From assembly GCA_902497065.1 (NCBI GenBank), contig CABVDH010000017.1, positions 1 to 38,527 on the forward strand: a stretch of 38,527 nucleotides of DNA, read 5' to 3'. This document shows, one piece after another, positions 31,227 through 38,527 of the stretch. Positions within the stretch are counted from its first letter, which is position 1, and each line of letters begins with the position of its first letter. The position numbers and the translations under genes are program-made. The stretch is from an uncultured Collinsella sp. (GTDB lineage: Bacteria > Actinomycetota > Coriobacteriia > Coriobacteriales > Coriobacteriaceae). Under the pieces are notes generated by a model, which was given only the letters and a program-made list of their open reading frames with translations, had not been told where the DNA came from and made no database searches.

Positions 31227-32165
31227 TTACAACACAGACCTGACCGCAGCTTCGATACCGTCGGCGTCCAAACCGAACTCGTGCAGCAAATCGACCGCAG
31301 GGCCAGACTCGCCGTACACATCACGCACGCCGACGCGTCGCATCGGCACCGGATGCTGTTCCGCGAGCACCGAGGCCACGGCCTCGCCAAGACCGCCGAT
31401 AATCGAGTGCTCCTCGGCAGTGACCACGCGACCAGTCTTCTTGGCGCTGGCAACTACCAGGCGCTCATCAAGCGGCTTGATCGTGTGCATGTTGATAACC
31501 TCGGCATCGATACCATCGACAGCGAGGGCCTCGGCAGCTTCAAGCGCCTCGGCAACCATGAGGCCACAAGCGATGATGGTCACATCGGACCCCTCGCGCA
31601 CGACCACGCCGCGACCAATCTTGAACTCATAGTCCTCGCGGTCGTTGATGACCGGTGTTGCTAGACGGCCGAAACGCATGTAGACCGGCCCCTCAAACTC
31701 ATAGGCGGCGCGCACGCAAGCGCGAGCCTCGATGTCATCGGCGGGAACGATCACCGTCATACCCGGGATCGTGCGCATGAGCGCGATGTCCTCGCAGCAC
31801 TGATGCGTGGCGCCGTCTTCACCGACCGAGATGCCCGCATGCGTGGCGCCGATTTTGACGTTGAGGTGCGGATAGCCGATGGAATTACGCACTTGTTCGT
31901 ACGCGCGGCCGGCGGCGAACATGGCAAAGGTGCTCGCAAAGGCGACGTGGCCCGTGGTCGCAATGCCGGCGGCGAGCCCCATCAAGTTGCTCTCGGCAAT
32001 GCCGGCGTCGTAGAAGCGCTCAGGGTGCGCAGCCTTAAACTTGCCGGTCTGTGTGGCGGCGGCCAGGTCGGCATCGAGAACCACAAAGTCATCGTGCTCA
32101 TTGCCCAGCTCGACAAGTGCCTCGCCATAGCTAACGCGCGTGGCGACTTTCTTGACGTCTGCCAT
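31227..32165 (-). CDS. Transketolase, C-terminal subunit
   Basis: A 312-residue half of a split transketolase: pyrimidine-binding domain plus the C-terminal domain. Signs are VVLDADLAAATQTGKFKAAHPERFYDAGIAESNLMGLAAG (catalytic Glu region), THAGISVGEDGATHQ and VYMRFGR. It pairs with the preceding N-terminal half; start and stop overlap as TAATG, which implies coupled translation. The enzyme moves two-carbon ketol units between sugar phosphates using thiamine diphosphate. Confidence 0.94.
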   Translation of the reverse strand: MADVKKVATRVSYGEALVELGNEHDDFVVLDADLAAATQTGKFKAAHPERFYDAGIAESNLMGLAAGIATTGHVAFASTFAMFAAGRAYEQVRNSIGYPHLNVKIGATHAGISVGEDGATHQCCEDIALMRTIPGMTVIVPADDIEARACVRAAYEFEGPVYMRFGRLATPVINDREDYEFKIGRGVVVREGSDVTIIACGLMVAEALEAAEALAVDGIDAEVINMHTIKPLDERLVVASAKKTGRVVTAEEHSIIGGLGEAVASVLAEQHPVPMRRVGVRDVYGESGPAVDLLHEFGLDADGIEAAVRSVL

Positions 32166-32995
32166 TAGAGCTCCTCCCCTGCTGCTGCGAGCTCGGCCAT
32201 GGCCTGCTCAAACTGTTCATCGTTGGGTGCCTTGCCGTGCCAGCCCACCTGGTTTTCCATAAAGGAAACGCCCTTGCCCTTCACCGTCTCGGCGATAATG
32301 GCCACAGGCGAGTCGCTCACTTTGCGGGCCTCGGCAAAGGCGGCGGCAATCTGCGCCATGTCGTTACCGTCGGCGAGCTCAATCACATGCCACTTAAAGG
32401 CACGGAACTTGTCGGCAAGCGGCATAGCCGAGTTAACTTCGTCGATACTGCCGTCAATTTGCAGGCCATTGTGATCGACGATAGCGACGAGGTTATCCAG
32501 GTCGTGGTTGCCGGCGAACATGGCCGCCTCCCATACCTGCCCCTCCTCGCACTCGCCGTCGCCCAACAGCGTGTAGACGCGATAGCTGTCACCCCAGTGC
32601 TTTGCGGCGAGCGCCATTCCAACCGCGGCGGAGATACCCTGACCGAGCGATCCGGTAGACATGTCGACGCCCGGCGTGTCGTTCATATTGGGATGGCCCT
32701 GCAGGCGGCTGCCGATATGACGGAGCGTCTCGAGCTCCTCCTTGGGAAAGAACCCGCGTTCGGCGAGCACGGCATAGAGTGCCGGAGCGCAATGGCCCTT
32801 GGAGAGCACAAAGCGGTCGCGGTCGGCGCGGCTCGGATTTGCCGGGTCGACATCCATTTCCTCAAAGTAGAGGTAGGTCATAATGTCTGCGGCGCCAAGC
32901 GACCCGCCCGGATGCCCCGACTTGGCGGCATGGACGCCCGTGACAATACCGCGGCGAACCTCATTGGCAATCTTGGCCAGTTCCTGATCGGTCAT
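32165..32995 (-). CDS. Transketolase, N-terminal subunit
   Basis: A 276-residue thiamine-diphosphate-binding half. Landmarks are HAAKSGHPGGSLGAADIMTYLYF, SKGHCAPALYAVLAERG, DMSTGSLGQGISAAVGMALA and the cofactor motif LLGDGECEEGQVWEAAMFAGNHDLDNLVAIVDHNGLQ. Such split transketolases are common in sugar clusters of Gram-positives and archaea. ATG 32995 has AGAGAGGA upstream; a longer reading into the gap after the transaldolase gene lacks a site. Confidence 0.94.
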   Translation of the reverse strand: MTDQELAKIANEVRRGIVTGVHAAKSGHPGGSLGAADIMTYLYFEEMDVDPANPSRADRDRFVLSKGHCAPALYAVLAERGFFPKEELETLRHIGSRLQGHPNMNDTPGVDMSTGSLGQGISAAVGMALAAKHWGDSYRVYTLLGDGECEEGQVWEAAMFAGNHDLDNLVAIVDHNGLQIDGSIDEVNSAMPLADKFRAFKWHVIELADGNDMAQIAAAFAEARKVSDSPVAIIAETVKGKGVSFMENQVGWHGKAPNDEQFEQAMAELAAAGEEL

Positions 32996-33057
32996 GGAGT
33001 TTCCTCTCTTGAGCACGCCGGCCCGGCATAACAAATGCTGGGCCGGCAGAACCATCG

Positions 33058-33741
33058 TTACTGTGCCTCGACGACCTTTTTCCAGTCGGCCTCGAACGAA
33101 GCAAGGCCCTGGTCGGTCAGCGGGTGATGCAGGCATTTCTTAAGAGCGGCCATGGGGACGGTCGCAATATCGGCACCGAGCAGCGCCGCCTGGGTCACGT
33201 GATTGGGCGTGCGGACGGATGCAGTGATGATCTCGACGGTGTCGTCGACGTTCTTACCGGTCCAGTCATAGTTCTTGATGCAGGTCACAACGTTGTCGAG
33301 CTGCGAGATACCGTCCTCGGCGATGTCATCGAAGCGTCCCACAAACGGGCTGATGTAGCGAGCGCCGGCGTTGGCGGCCATCAAGGCCTGGGTCGGCGAG
33401 AAGACGAGCGTCATGTTGACGCGCACGCCCGCATCGGCCAGCGCGCGGCAGGCGGCGAGGCCGGCCTCGCAGACGGGGAGCTTGACCACAATGTTGGGAG
33501 CCAGGGCGGCAAGACGCTTGCCCTCCTCGATCATGCCCTCGGCAGTAGTCGCGGTGGACTCGGCAGACACGGGCAGACCCTCGCAGAGCTCGGCAATCTT
33601 GAGCATATGGGGCTCAAAGTCGGCGAGCTTACCGCCGGTCTTGGCGTACAGGGACGGATTGGTGGTGACGCCGGCAAGGCAGCCCCAGCTCTTGGCCTCG
33701 GCGATCTCGTCAAGGTTGGCGGTATCGATAAAGAACTTCAT
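33058..33741 (-). CDS. Transaldolase / fructose-6-phosphate aldolase-like protein
   Basis: A 227-residue member of the short TalC/Fsa family. It is an (alpha/beta)8 barrel with the Schiff-base Lys at 87 (NIVVKLPVC). Other signs are MKFFIDTANLDEI, GVTTNPSL, NMTLVFSPTQALMAANAGARYISPFVGR and TVPMAALKKCLHHPLTDQG. Members act either as transaldolases, moving dihydroxyacetone units, or as fructose-6-phosphate aldolases, and sequence reading alone does not settle which. With a transketolase pair next door, transaldolase is more likely. Start ATG 33741 has GAAGGAG. Confidence 0.93.
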   Translation of the reverse strand: MKFFIDTANLDEIAEAKSWGCLAGVTTNPSLYAKTGGKLADFEPHMLKIAELCEGLPVSAESTATTAEGMIEEGKRLAALAPNIVVKLPVCEAGLAACRALADAGVRVNMTLVFSPTQALMAANAGARYISPFVGRFDDIAEDGISQLDNVVTCIKNYDWTGKNVDDTVEIITASVRTPNHVTQAALLGADIATVPMAALKKCLHHPLTDQGLASFEADWKKVVEAQ

Positions 33742-33798
33742 GGTACAAACTCCTTCGAATGAATAGCTAGCAATCTAAGGACAACGGCTCAATCACTG

Positions 33799-33957
33799 GT
33801 CGACCCAACGTCAGCGAGCGGGCAGCTGCCGTGGCAAGGTGGTGCGAAAGAGGAGCGAAGCGTACTTTGGTACGCGAGCGACGGCTTGAGCGCCAGATTG
33901 CCCGGCAGATGCTCGCGCAGCGTCGACCGATCCGGCGTTTGTCAAAACGCCGGAACT
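33799..33957 (-). repeat. 155-bp structured 3' element, copy B
   Basis: It fills the 218-nt gap between the gatZ-like and transaldolase genes, starting 3 nt after the gatZ-like stop (minus strand). It opens with the perfect hairpin TCCGGCGTTT-GTCA-AAACGCCGGA (33931-33954), followed by GACGCTGCGCGAGC, and has the core hairpin GCGTAC-TTTG-GTACGC (33860-33875). It matches copy A along its full length. Confidence 0.65.
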
Positions 33958-33959
33958 AC

Positions 33960-35234
33960 TTAGTCCTCGAGAGCCTTCTCGATGCGGCTCGTGACGCCCT
34001 TGAGGTTAAGACCGACGACGTACTGCTTAATCGGGCGCTTGATGTGCTCGATCACAAAGCGCTTGCCGTCGATGTCCTGGGCAGCGAGGTTGCGATAGAG
34101 CTTCTCGACCTGCTCCTTGACCTCGGGATCGTTGAACGCGTAGTGGCCGGAGACATCCAGAATCTTCAGGCTGAGCTCGTCGTCGGCCAGAATGTCGTCA
34201 ACCTGCAGGTTGACATCATCGCCGGTCATCCACTTGCGCCAGCGCTCGGTCTTGATAGCCTTGACCAGCAGCGTGTGATACAGGTCGGAGGGATCGTCGC
34301 ACAGGCCGTTGTCGACCAGAATCTGCTCGGTAGCGCAGAGCTTGAGGTAGGCGCGGGTCTCCTCGGTGCCGTACTGAGGGGCGACATTGGAAGCCGTCAC
34401 GTGAGCCGGAATGTGCTCGAGCAGCGTCGCGTCGTCCAGGTAGTCGGCGTTGTGCTCCTTCAGGCCCACGCCGTAGCGCTTTGCCATGTCGGCGAGCTCG
34501 CGGGCGTTCTTAAAGTTGTAATGGCCAACCTGCTCGGTCCAACGAGTGAGCGTACCGGTCTGGCCGACGATAAAGGTGGGCATGGGGCAGCCGCGCTTCT
34601 CGAGCTCGGGCTGCAGCTGAGAAATGAACTCCTCGTACTTATCGGTAGAGGTCAAGCCGCCATTGGTCTCCTCGGTACCGACCTCATAGGCGACCTCGGG
34701 CAGGTTATGCTCGCGACGGTACTGCTCAAGGTAGTCGATAAGATCGATCGTGCGGCGAAGCACCACGTCGAGCGGAATAACCTTGCCGATCTGATAGGGG
34801 TCCTTGGTGGGGTCGACCATCAGCAGGTCAAAGCCTGCCTCCATGTCGGCGACGAAGGACTTGCGGGCGAGCTCCATGGCCTCGTCCTCGGGCAGGTGGG
34901 CGTTACGCTCCTCGTCGCGCTGCCACGGACCGCCGTGATCGCGGCACAGGTAGTACGGGCCGGTGTAACCCACCTCGTCGGCAACCTTCTTGATGTCGGC
35001 GGCAAAGCGCTTCTGGTCCCAACCGTTGACGTAGCCGGCGCCCATCTCGTCCATATCGACCTGGTTGCGGCTGGCGATAAACATGGGCGGGAAATCCTCG
35101 TCCTTGGCAAGCTCGAACACGGCCTGAATCAGGTTGGGGCTCATGGGGCCAATGCCGACCATGGTTGCGTGATCGCCGCTATCCTGCAGCTTGAGCATGC
35201 CCTGAACGGCCTGGCGGATGGTGAGGTTGGACAT
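33960..35234 (-). CDS. GatZ/KbaZ-family protein without a GatY/KbaY partner
   Basis: A 424-residue protein of the family annotated as the non-catalytic subunit of tagatose-1,6-bisphosphate aldolase. Signs are GIGPMSPNLIQAVFELA, FIASRNQVDMDEMGAGYVNGWDQ, YLCRDHGGPWQRDEERNAHLP, MVDPTKDPYQIG, EVGTEETNGGLT, FIVGQTGTLTR and KEHNADYLDD. The His, Asp, Glu and Lys residues look like a TIM-barrel metal site. The catalytic GatY/KbaY partner is not in this operon, so a stand-alone role is likely. Some lone members have been described as ketohexose-phosphate 4-epimerases (recalled, not checked). ATG 35234 has AGAAGGAG. It lies 144 nt after the PTS EIIBC gene. Confidence 0.85.
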   Translation of the reverse strand: MSNLTIRQAVQGMLKLQDSGDHATMVGIGPMSPNLIQAVFELAKDEDFPPMFIASRNQVDMDEMGAGYVNGWDQKRFAADIKKVADEVGYTGPYYLCRDHGGPWQRDEERNAHLPEDEAMELARKSFVADMEAGFDLLMVDPTKDPYQIGKVIPLDVVLRRTIDLIDYLEQYRREHNLPEVAYEVGTEETNGGLTSTDKYEEFISQLQPELEKRGCPMPTFIVGQTGTLTRWTEQVGHYNFKNARELADMAKRYGVGLKEHNADYLDDATLLEHIPAHVTASNVAPQYGTEETRAYLKLCATEQILVDNGLCDDPSDLYHTLLVKAIKTERWRKWMTGDDVNLQVDDILADDELSLKILDVSGHYAFNDPEVKEQVEKLYRNLAAQDIDGKRFVIEHIKRPIKQYVVGLNLKGVTSRIEKALED

Positions 35235-35303
35235 TTTGTTCTCCTTCTCCAGAGGATTTTTGACAAAAGTTCCCTGGGACCCAGATGCGGGCCCTATCAG
35301 TAC

Positions 35304-35363
35304 GGATGGATTTTGTTGTGTAGGGGCGGTTGTGCGGAGTCAAATCCATCCCTCCGCACAACC
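35304..35363 (-). promoter_or_regulatory. Overlapping, mutually exclusive hairpins before the gatZ-like gene
   Basis: GGATGGATTT (35304-35313) complements 35342-35351, and GGTTGTGCGGA (35328-35338) complements 35353-35363, both exactly. The pairs interleave. Only one base separates the last two strands, too short to bridge a 10-bp stem, so the two hairpins should exclude each other. The site is in the leader of the gatZ-like gene within the operon. Confidence 0.5.
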
Positions 35364-35378
35364 GGAGTCCTTAAAGGG

Positions 35379-36851
35379 TTACTTGGCCTGCTTATCGAGC
35401 GTGGGCTTCATGGCAATCAGGATTGCAGCGGCGACCACGGAGCCAATCACGATGTCCAGGCAGAACAGCGCGACGTTGTTGGTGGCAAGGGCGACGATAA
35501 AGCCACCGTGCGGGACGTAGCAGTCGATACCCTGGAAGGCGGCAAGCGCCGCACCCACGGCAGAACCGATGCAGATGCCGGGAAGGGTGTGACCGAGATC
35601 CTTGACCGCGAAGGGGATAGCGCCCTCGGTAATACCGATGCAGCCCATAAACAGTGCGGAAATACCCATCTGACGGTCAGCGTCATCGAACTTGTTCTTG
35701 GCGATGAGCGCAGCGAGGCCGCAAGCAATCGGGGGAATGGCGACAGCGACGCGGAACATACCGTTGGGGCCGTAGATGCCGGAGGCCATGATGGCCATGG
35801 TAAAGGTCGAAGCGGTCTTGTTGACGGGACCACCCATATCGAAGGCGGTCATAACGCCAATGACCAGGCCCAGGACGACGGCGGAGCCGCCCTGCAGGCT
35901 ACCGAGCACGCTGGTGAGCCAATCCATCACAAAGCCAAGCGGCGTGGCCAGGATGTAGATGTAGGCCATGCCCAGGACGAGCGAGGTCAGAATCGGGATG
36001 ATCAGGATCGGCATGATGGTCTGGATGGTGTTGTTGACCTTCCAGGTCTTCATCCAGCGGACAAAGTAACCACAGATGACAGCCATAATCATGGCGCCCA
36101 AGAAGCCGGTCGAAACGCTGTTGCCACTCGGGGTGACGACGGCGTTGTTGACCAAGTAGCCCAGGACAAAACCGGGGGCAAGCGCGGGCTTGCCGGCCAT
36201 CGAGTAAGCGATGTATGCCGCAAGCACCGGAATCATCATAGAGATGCCGGCCATACCGATGGTGTTAAGGCTCACCATCAACGGGTTGGTGACCTCCATG
36301 CCGTTAGCACCGGCAGTACCGGATGCCAACGAGAAGGCGAGGAACACGCCACCGATAACGACAATGGGGATAAAATAGGAAACGCCGGTATTGAATGCAT
36401 TGAGCAGCGTCTTGCCAGGATCGGCAAAGATAGACTGCTTGGACGCCGGTGTCGGGGCCTGCGGGGCAGCGGAGACGGCCTTCTTCTCTGCCTTGGCCTC
36501 GGCCTTGGGCGCGTCAACGGCGCCACCCGTCGCCTTGATAATCTCAACAGCCTGGTCGATGATTTTGACCGGATCGGCGATCACATCGGAAGTACCGACC
36601 TTGAGGAACTTGCCCTCGGCCATCTTCTGCTCAAAACGGTCCTCGTTCTCGACACCCACGTCGACGGACTCCAGGACCAGGTCGGCGGAGTCCACGTCTT
36701 CCTGCGTGAGCTCATTCTCGATACCCAGGCCACCCTGAGCCTCGACCTTGCACTCGATACCACGGGCGGCGCATTCATCCTGAATCGCCTTCTGGGCCAT
36801 ATACGTGTGGGCGATACCCACGGTACAGGCGGCAACGCCTACGATCTTCAT
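35379..36851 (-). CDS. PTS EIIBC component, fructose family
   Basis: A 490-residue sugar permease. Residues 1-105 are the EIIB domain with the phosphorylated Cys9 in VAACTVGIAHTYMAQKAI; usual members read CPTGIAHT here. An Ala/Lys/Pro-rich linker spans residues 110-145. The EIIC domain follows with about nine hydrophobic segments: YFIPIVVIGGVFLAFSLA, GFVLGYLVNNAVVTPSG, TAFDMGGPVNKTASTF and GITEGAIPFAVKD. The last two are the sugar-binding region of the fructose family. It takes up and phosphorylates a ketose or similar sugar, probably at C1. ATG 36851 follows GAGGGAAG. It is the first gene of the operon, with the matching EIIA five genes downstream. Confidence 0.94.
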   Translation of the reverse strand: MKIVGVAACTVGIAHTYMAQKAIQDECAARGIECKVEAQGGLGIENELTQEDVDSADLVLESVDVGVENEDRFEQKMAEGKFLKVGTSDVIADPVKIIDQAVEIIKATGGAVDAPKAEAKAEKKAVSAAPQAPTPASKQSIFADPGKTLLNAFNTGVSYFIPIVVIGGVFLAFSLASGTAGANGMEVTNPLMVSLNTIGMAGISMMIPVLAAYIAYSMAGKPALAPGFVLGYLVNNAVVTPSGNSVSTGFLGAMIMAVICGYFVRWMKTWKVNNTIQTIMPILIIPILTSLVLGMAYIYILATPLGFVMDWLTSVLGSLQGGSAVVLGLVIGVMTAFDMGGPVNKTASTFTMAIMASGIYGPNGMFRVAVAIPPIACGLAALIAKNKFDDADRQMGISALFMGCIGITEGAIPFAVKDLGHTLPGICIGSAVGAALAAFQGIDCYVPHGGFIVALATNNVALFCLDIVIGSVVAAAILIAMKPTLDKQAK

Positions 36852-37262
36852 TGCTTCCCTCTTTTCATAGAGTTGCGTGCGCAAGACACCGTTTGCGGAG
36901 GCCTCCGGAGCATCCCCTGCCGTTTGGACTTGCTGTCTTTTCGACAAGACCAATATAGGTGCTCATTTTTCTTAATACCAGCTTATTTCGGTAAACGCGC
37001 AGGTCAGAGCGTTGGTTATGCAATTTAGTTATGCGTTTAACCAAAAATGAATCCTGCGTTTTTGATCTCTTTTTTAAAAGTCAAGAAGTATTTAGATTTC
37101 TCGGTAGACGGCAGGCTTGCATAACCGCCACGAATTTCGGACCCCACGGATACGGTATTGTTGCATACTCATAAGAGAGCGAAAGGACAGGCAGAATCGT
37201 GTGCCCGCAACCCGAACGTGAACCGCCGCGCCAAACAACGCAATTTGTCGGAAGGAGTCGCT
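36852..37262. promoter_or_regulatory. Divergent control region of PTS operon and LacI gene
   Basis: A 411-bp gap with no gene. TTGGTTA (37012-37018) and TAACCAA (37038-37044) are exact inverted repeats enclosing two direct TTATGC repeats. CGGTAAACGCGC (36989-37000) is an inverted match to GCGTTTAACC (37033-37042). GGTTATGCAA (37014-37023) recurs inverted as TTGCATAACC at 37117-37126. Such spread half-sites fit LacI operators with looping. On the minus strand TATATT (about 36952-36957) may be the PTS -10. Confidence 0.5.
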
Positions 37263-38273
37263 GTGACCAAACAGCGCGTTACGATCGCAGACGTCGCCCG
37301 CGAGGCGGGAACTTCAACAGCCAGCGTCTCGTATTACCTCAACGACAAACGAGACAAGCTTAGCGACAAAACGCAGGCAAAGATCGCGCGCGTTATAAAG
37401 GAGCTGGGATACGTCCCCAACGCCCAGGCGCAAACACTCACCGGCAAACAGACCCGCGTCATCGCCATCATCATCTTGGATAACACCAACAAATGGGCGG
37501 GCCTCGTCCTCAACGGCATGGAGCAGGTCATGCTCCCCGCGGGCTACCAGACGGTTGTTTGCACGAGCAACTTTAACCCCGAGACCGAGCTCATGTATGT
37601 CGACAAAATGCTCTCACTGGGCGTCGATGGCTTTATCATCCAGCCCACGGCAAACTTCAAAGCCGTGCACGACCGCATTAGACGCGCCGGCAAGCCGGTC
37701 GTCTTTTTCGATGCGGCCATCTATAGCCCAGGTACCAGCTGGGTCAAGACCAACCTTTACGACGGTGTGTACAACGCCACGCAGGCACTCCTCGACGCCG
37801 GTTACGAAGATTTCTTTTCCATTGCCGCCAACATGACCGAAATGCGCACCCGCATGGAGCGTTTTCAGGGGTATGCCGAGGCGCTGGCAGCGAACGGACA
37901 GCTCTACAAAGCGATTTCCATCGACCACAACAAGCCGTCGGCCAGTGAGCTTACCGAGTACTTTAAATACAAGCTCAACCCCGCCAAGCGTACGCTCATC
38001 TTTGTCCAAAACCAATGGGCGCTCCCCCGCGTCTACAAGGCGCTTCAGCCCATGGCCCATCTGCTTCCGCAGCAAATCGGTCTTTTGGGACTCAACTGCG
38101 AAGACTGGACCAACCTCACCACGCCGACCGTCTCTACGATCATCGAGCCCGTCGACCAGGAAGGCAGAGAGGCGGCCGAGATGCTCCTCGCGCTACTCGA
38201 TGGCAGCAGCACGCCCGGTGAGCAGCGTATTCTCGAATGCAAACTCAACTGGCTCGGTTCTACCTCGATCTAG
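37263..38273 (+). CDS. LacI-family regulator of the PTS/transketolase operon
   Basis: A 336-residue repressor starting at GTG 37263, which has GGAAGGAG 5 nt upstream; the longer upstream frame has no site. The helix-turn-helix is TIADVAREAGTSTASVSYYL, then LGYVPNAQAQTLTGKQT (hinge). The sugar-binding domain includes VIAIIILDNTNKWAGLVLNGM, GVDGFIIQPTANF, VFFDAAIYSPGTSW and LLGLNCEDWTNLTTPTVST. It diverges from the PTS operon, with palindromic sites between them, so it most likely controls that operon. The effector is unknown; the phosphorylated sugar is the usual type. Confidence 0.9.
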   Translation: MTKQRVTIADVAREAGTSTASVSYYLNDKRDKLSDKTQAKIARVIKELGYVPNAQAQTLTGKQTRVIAIIILDNTNKWAGLVLNGMEQVMLPAGYQTVVCTSNFNPETELMYVDKMLSLGVDGFIIQPTANFKAVHDRIRRAGKPVVFFDAAIYSPGTSWVKTNLYDGVYNATQALLDAGYEDFFSIAANMTEMRTRMERFQGYAEALAANGQLYKAISIDHNKPSASELTEYFKYKLNPAKRTLIFVQNQWALPRVYKALQPMAHLLPQQIGLLGLNCEDWTNLTTPTVSTIIEPVDQEGREAAEMLLALLDGSSTPGEQRILECKLNWLGSTSI

Positions 38274-38322
38274 CCATACGTCAAATATGAGGCAAATGAA
38301 TCAGTAGTTTGTCCCAAATCAA

Positions 38323-38527
38323 ATGATTATCTCAAAAAATCCCCAGTTTACGGGCATTTCCGCAAGTGCGCCGGGGGCAGAACAGGAACAGGACACCGCA
38401 GCCGCCGAGCGCGTCATGGAGCATATCGACGGGGCGCATACCCGCGCCGCTTCCAAAAAGGCGGCGAGAAAGGCACAGGCAGAAGCCACAGCAAAAGAAA
38501 AATCTTCCCGCTTGCAGTTTACCGACG
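38323..38527 (+). CDS. Start of a possible conjugative-element protein, cut by window edge
   Basis: An open frame of 68 codons runs off the right edge. It begins MIISKNPQFTGISASAPGAE, continues with an Ala/Glu/Lys/Arg-rich stretch (RAASKKAARKAQAEATAKEK) and reaches SSRLQFTD. 'SRLxFTDEE' after a charged, low-complexity leader is how several large membrane proteins of Tn1549-like integrative elements begin (CD1107/CD1108-type mobile element proteins, from memory). There is no ribosome site before ATG 38323, and an in-frame stop lies 18 nt upstream. The visible start may therefore be artificial, with the true 5' part lost at an insertion joint. The assignment is tentative. Confidence 0.4.
   Translation, partial: MIISKNPQFTGISASAPGAEQEQDTAAAERVMEHIDGAHTRAASKKAARKAQAEATAKEKSSRLQFTD

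Noticed and set aside
33831..37028. Very long open frame (over 1000 codons) on the plus strand
   Set aside because: It is antisense to the gatZ-like and EIIBC genes. GC-rich codon bias keeps the opposite strand open; it has no ribosome site and no domain.
1..38527. CRISPR array, toxin-antitoxin pair, prophage genes
   Set aside because: No regularly spaced direct repeats, no small paired toxin/antitoxin frames and no phage structural genes were recognised.

Overview
This 38.5 kb window reads as chromosome of a high-GC gut Actinomycetota of the class Coriobacteriia, most likely Collinsella. That is inferred from gene content and protein style, not from a search. Almost every gene has a good Shine-Dalgarno site, and most transcription units end in strong GC hairpins. 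The right edge may enter a mobile element and the left edge cuts an IS30-type transposase.

Layout. 1-2280: transposase start, a 38-bp palindrome, a secreted coiled-coil protein with a sortase-like tail, the SRP RNA gene on the minus strand, and several palindromic repeats. 2284-9030: housekeeping genes, namely a TadA-glycerate kinase fusion, tRNA-Ser(TGA), a TetR regulator, LemA, branched-chain aminotransferase, a DedA protein and serine acetyltransferase. 9064-13380: a MarR-regulated heterodimeric ABC exporter operon with a readable promoter/operator. 13487-18882: a small unknown protein, a nitroreductase, a one-TM protein, a Fis-type regulator with a broken AAA domain, a YeiH-type transporter and a divergent GntR regulator. 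18996-22285: glmS and a LacI regulator.

22552-28028 (minus) is an L-rhamnose-type catabolic operon: rhamnulokinase, rhamnulose-1-phosphate aldolase, an MFS transporter and an isomerase of the fucose/arabinose type. The LacI regulator at 21173 converges on it. Both the operon promoter and the lacI promoter carry the same operator-like motif TTGANNCGNNTCAA/T, so a local regulon is readable. Next come a HAD phosphatase, larE, and a broken second HAD copy. That copy is fused to the tail of a lost LacI gene and looks like the scar of a deleted sister sugar cassette.

30763-36851 (minus) is a second sugar operon: PTS EIIBC, a lone GatZ/KbaZ-type protein, transaldolase, split transketolase and PTS EIIA, with a divergent LacI regulator at 37263. 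It has no kinase and no catalytic class II aldolase. This suggests a ketose-phosphate route that runs through an epimerase plus transaldolase/transketolase, and it is the best candidate here for an undescribed pathway.

Scattered through the window are repeat families: a roughly 155-bp structured element just 3' of the isomerase, the gatZ-like gene and (partly) the nitroreductase gene; three copies of an AACCTGCC...GGCAGGTT hairpin; and several one-off long palindromes. No CRISPR array, rRNA or phage genes were seen.
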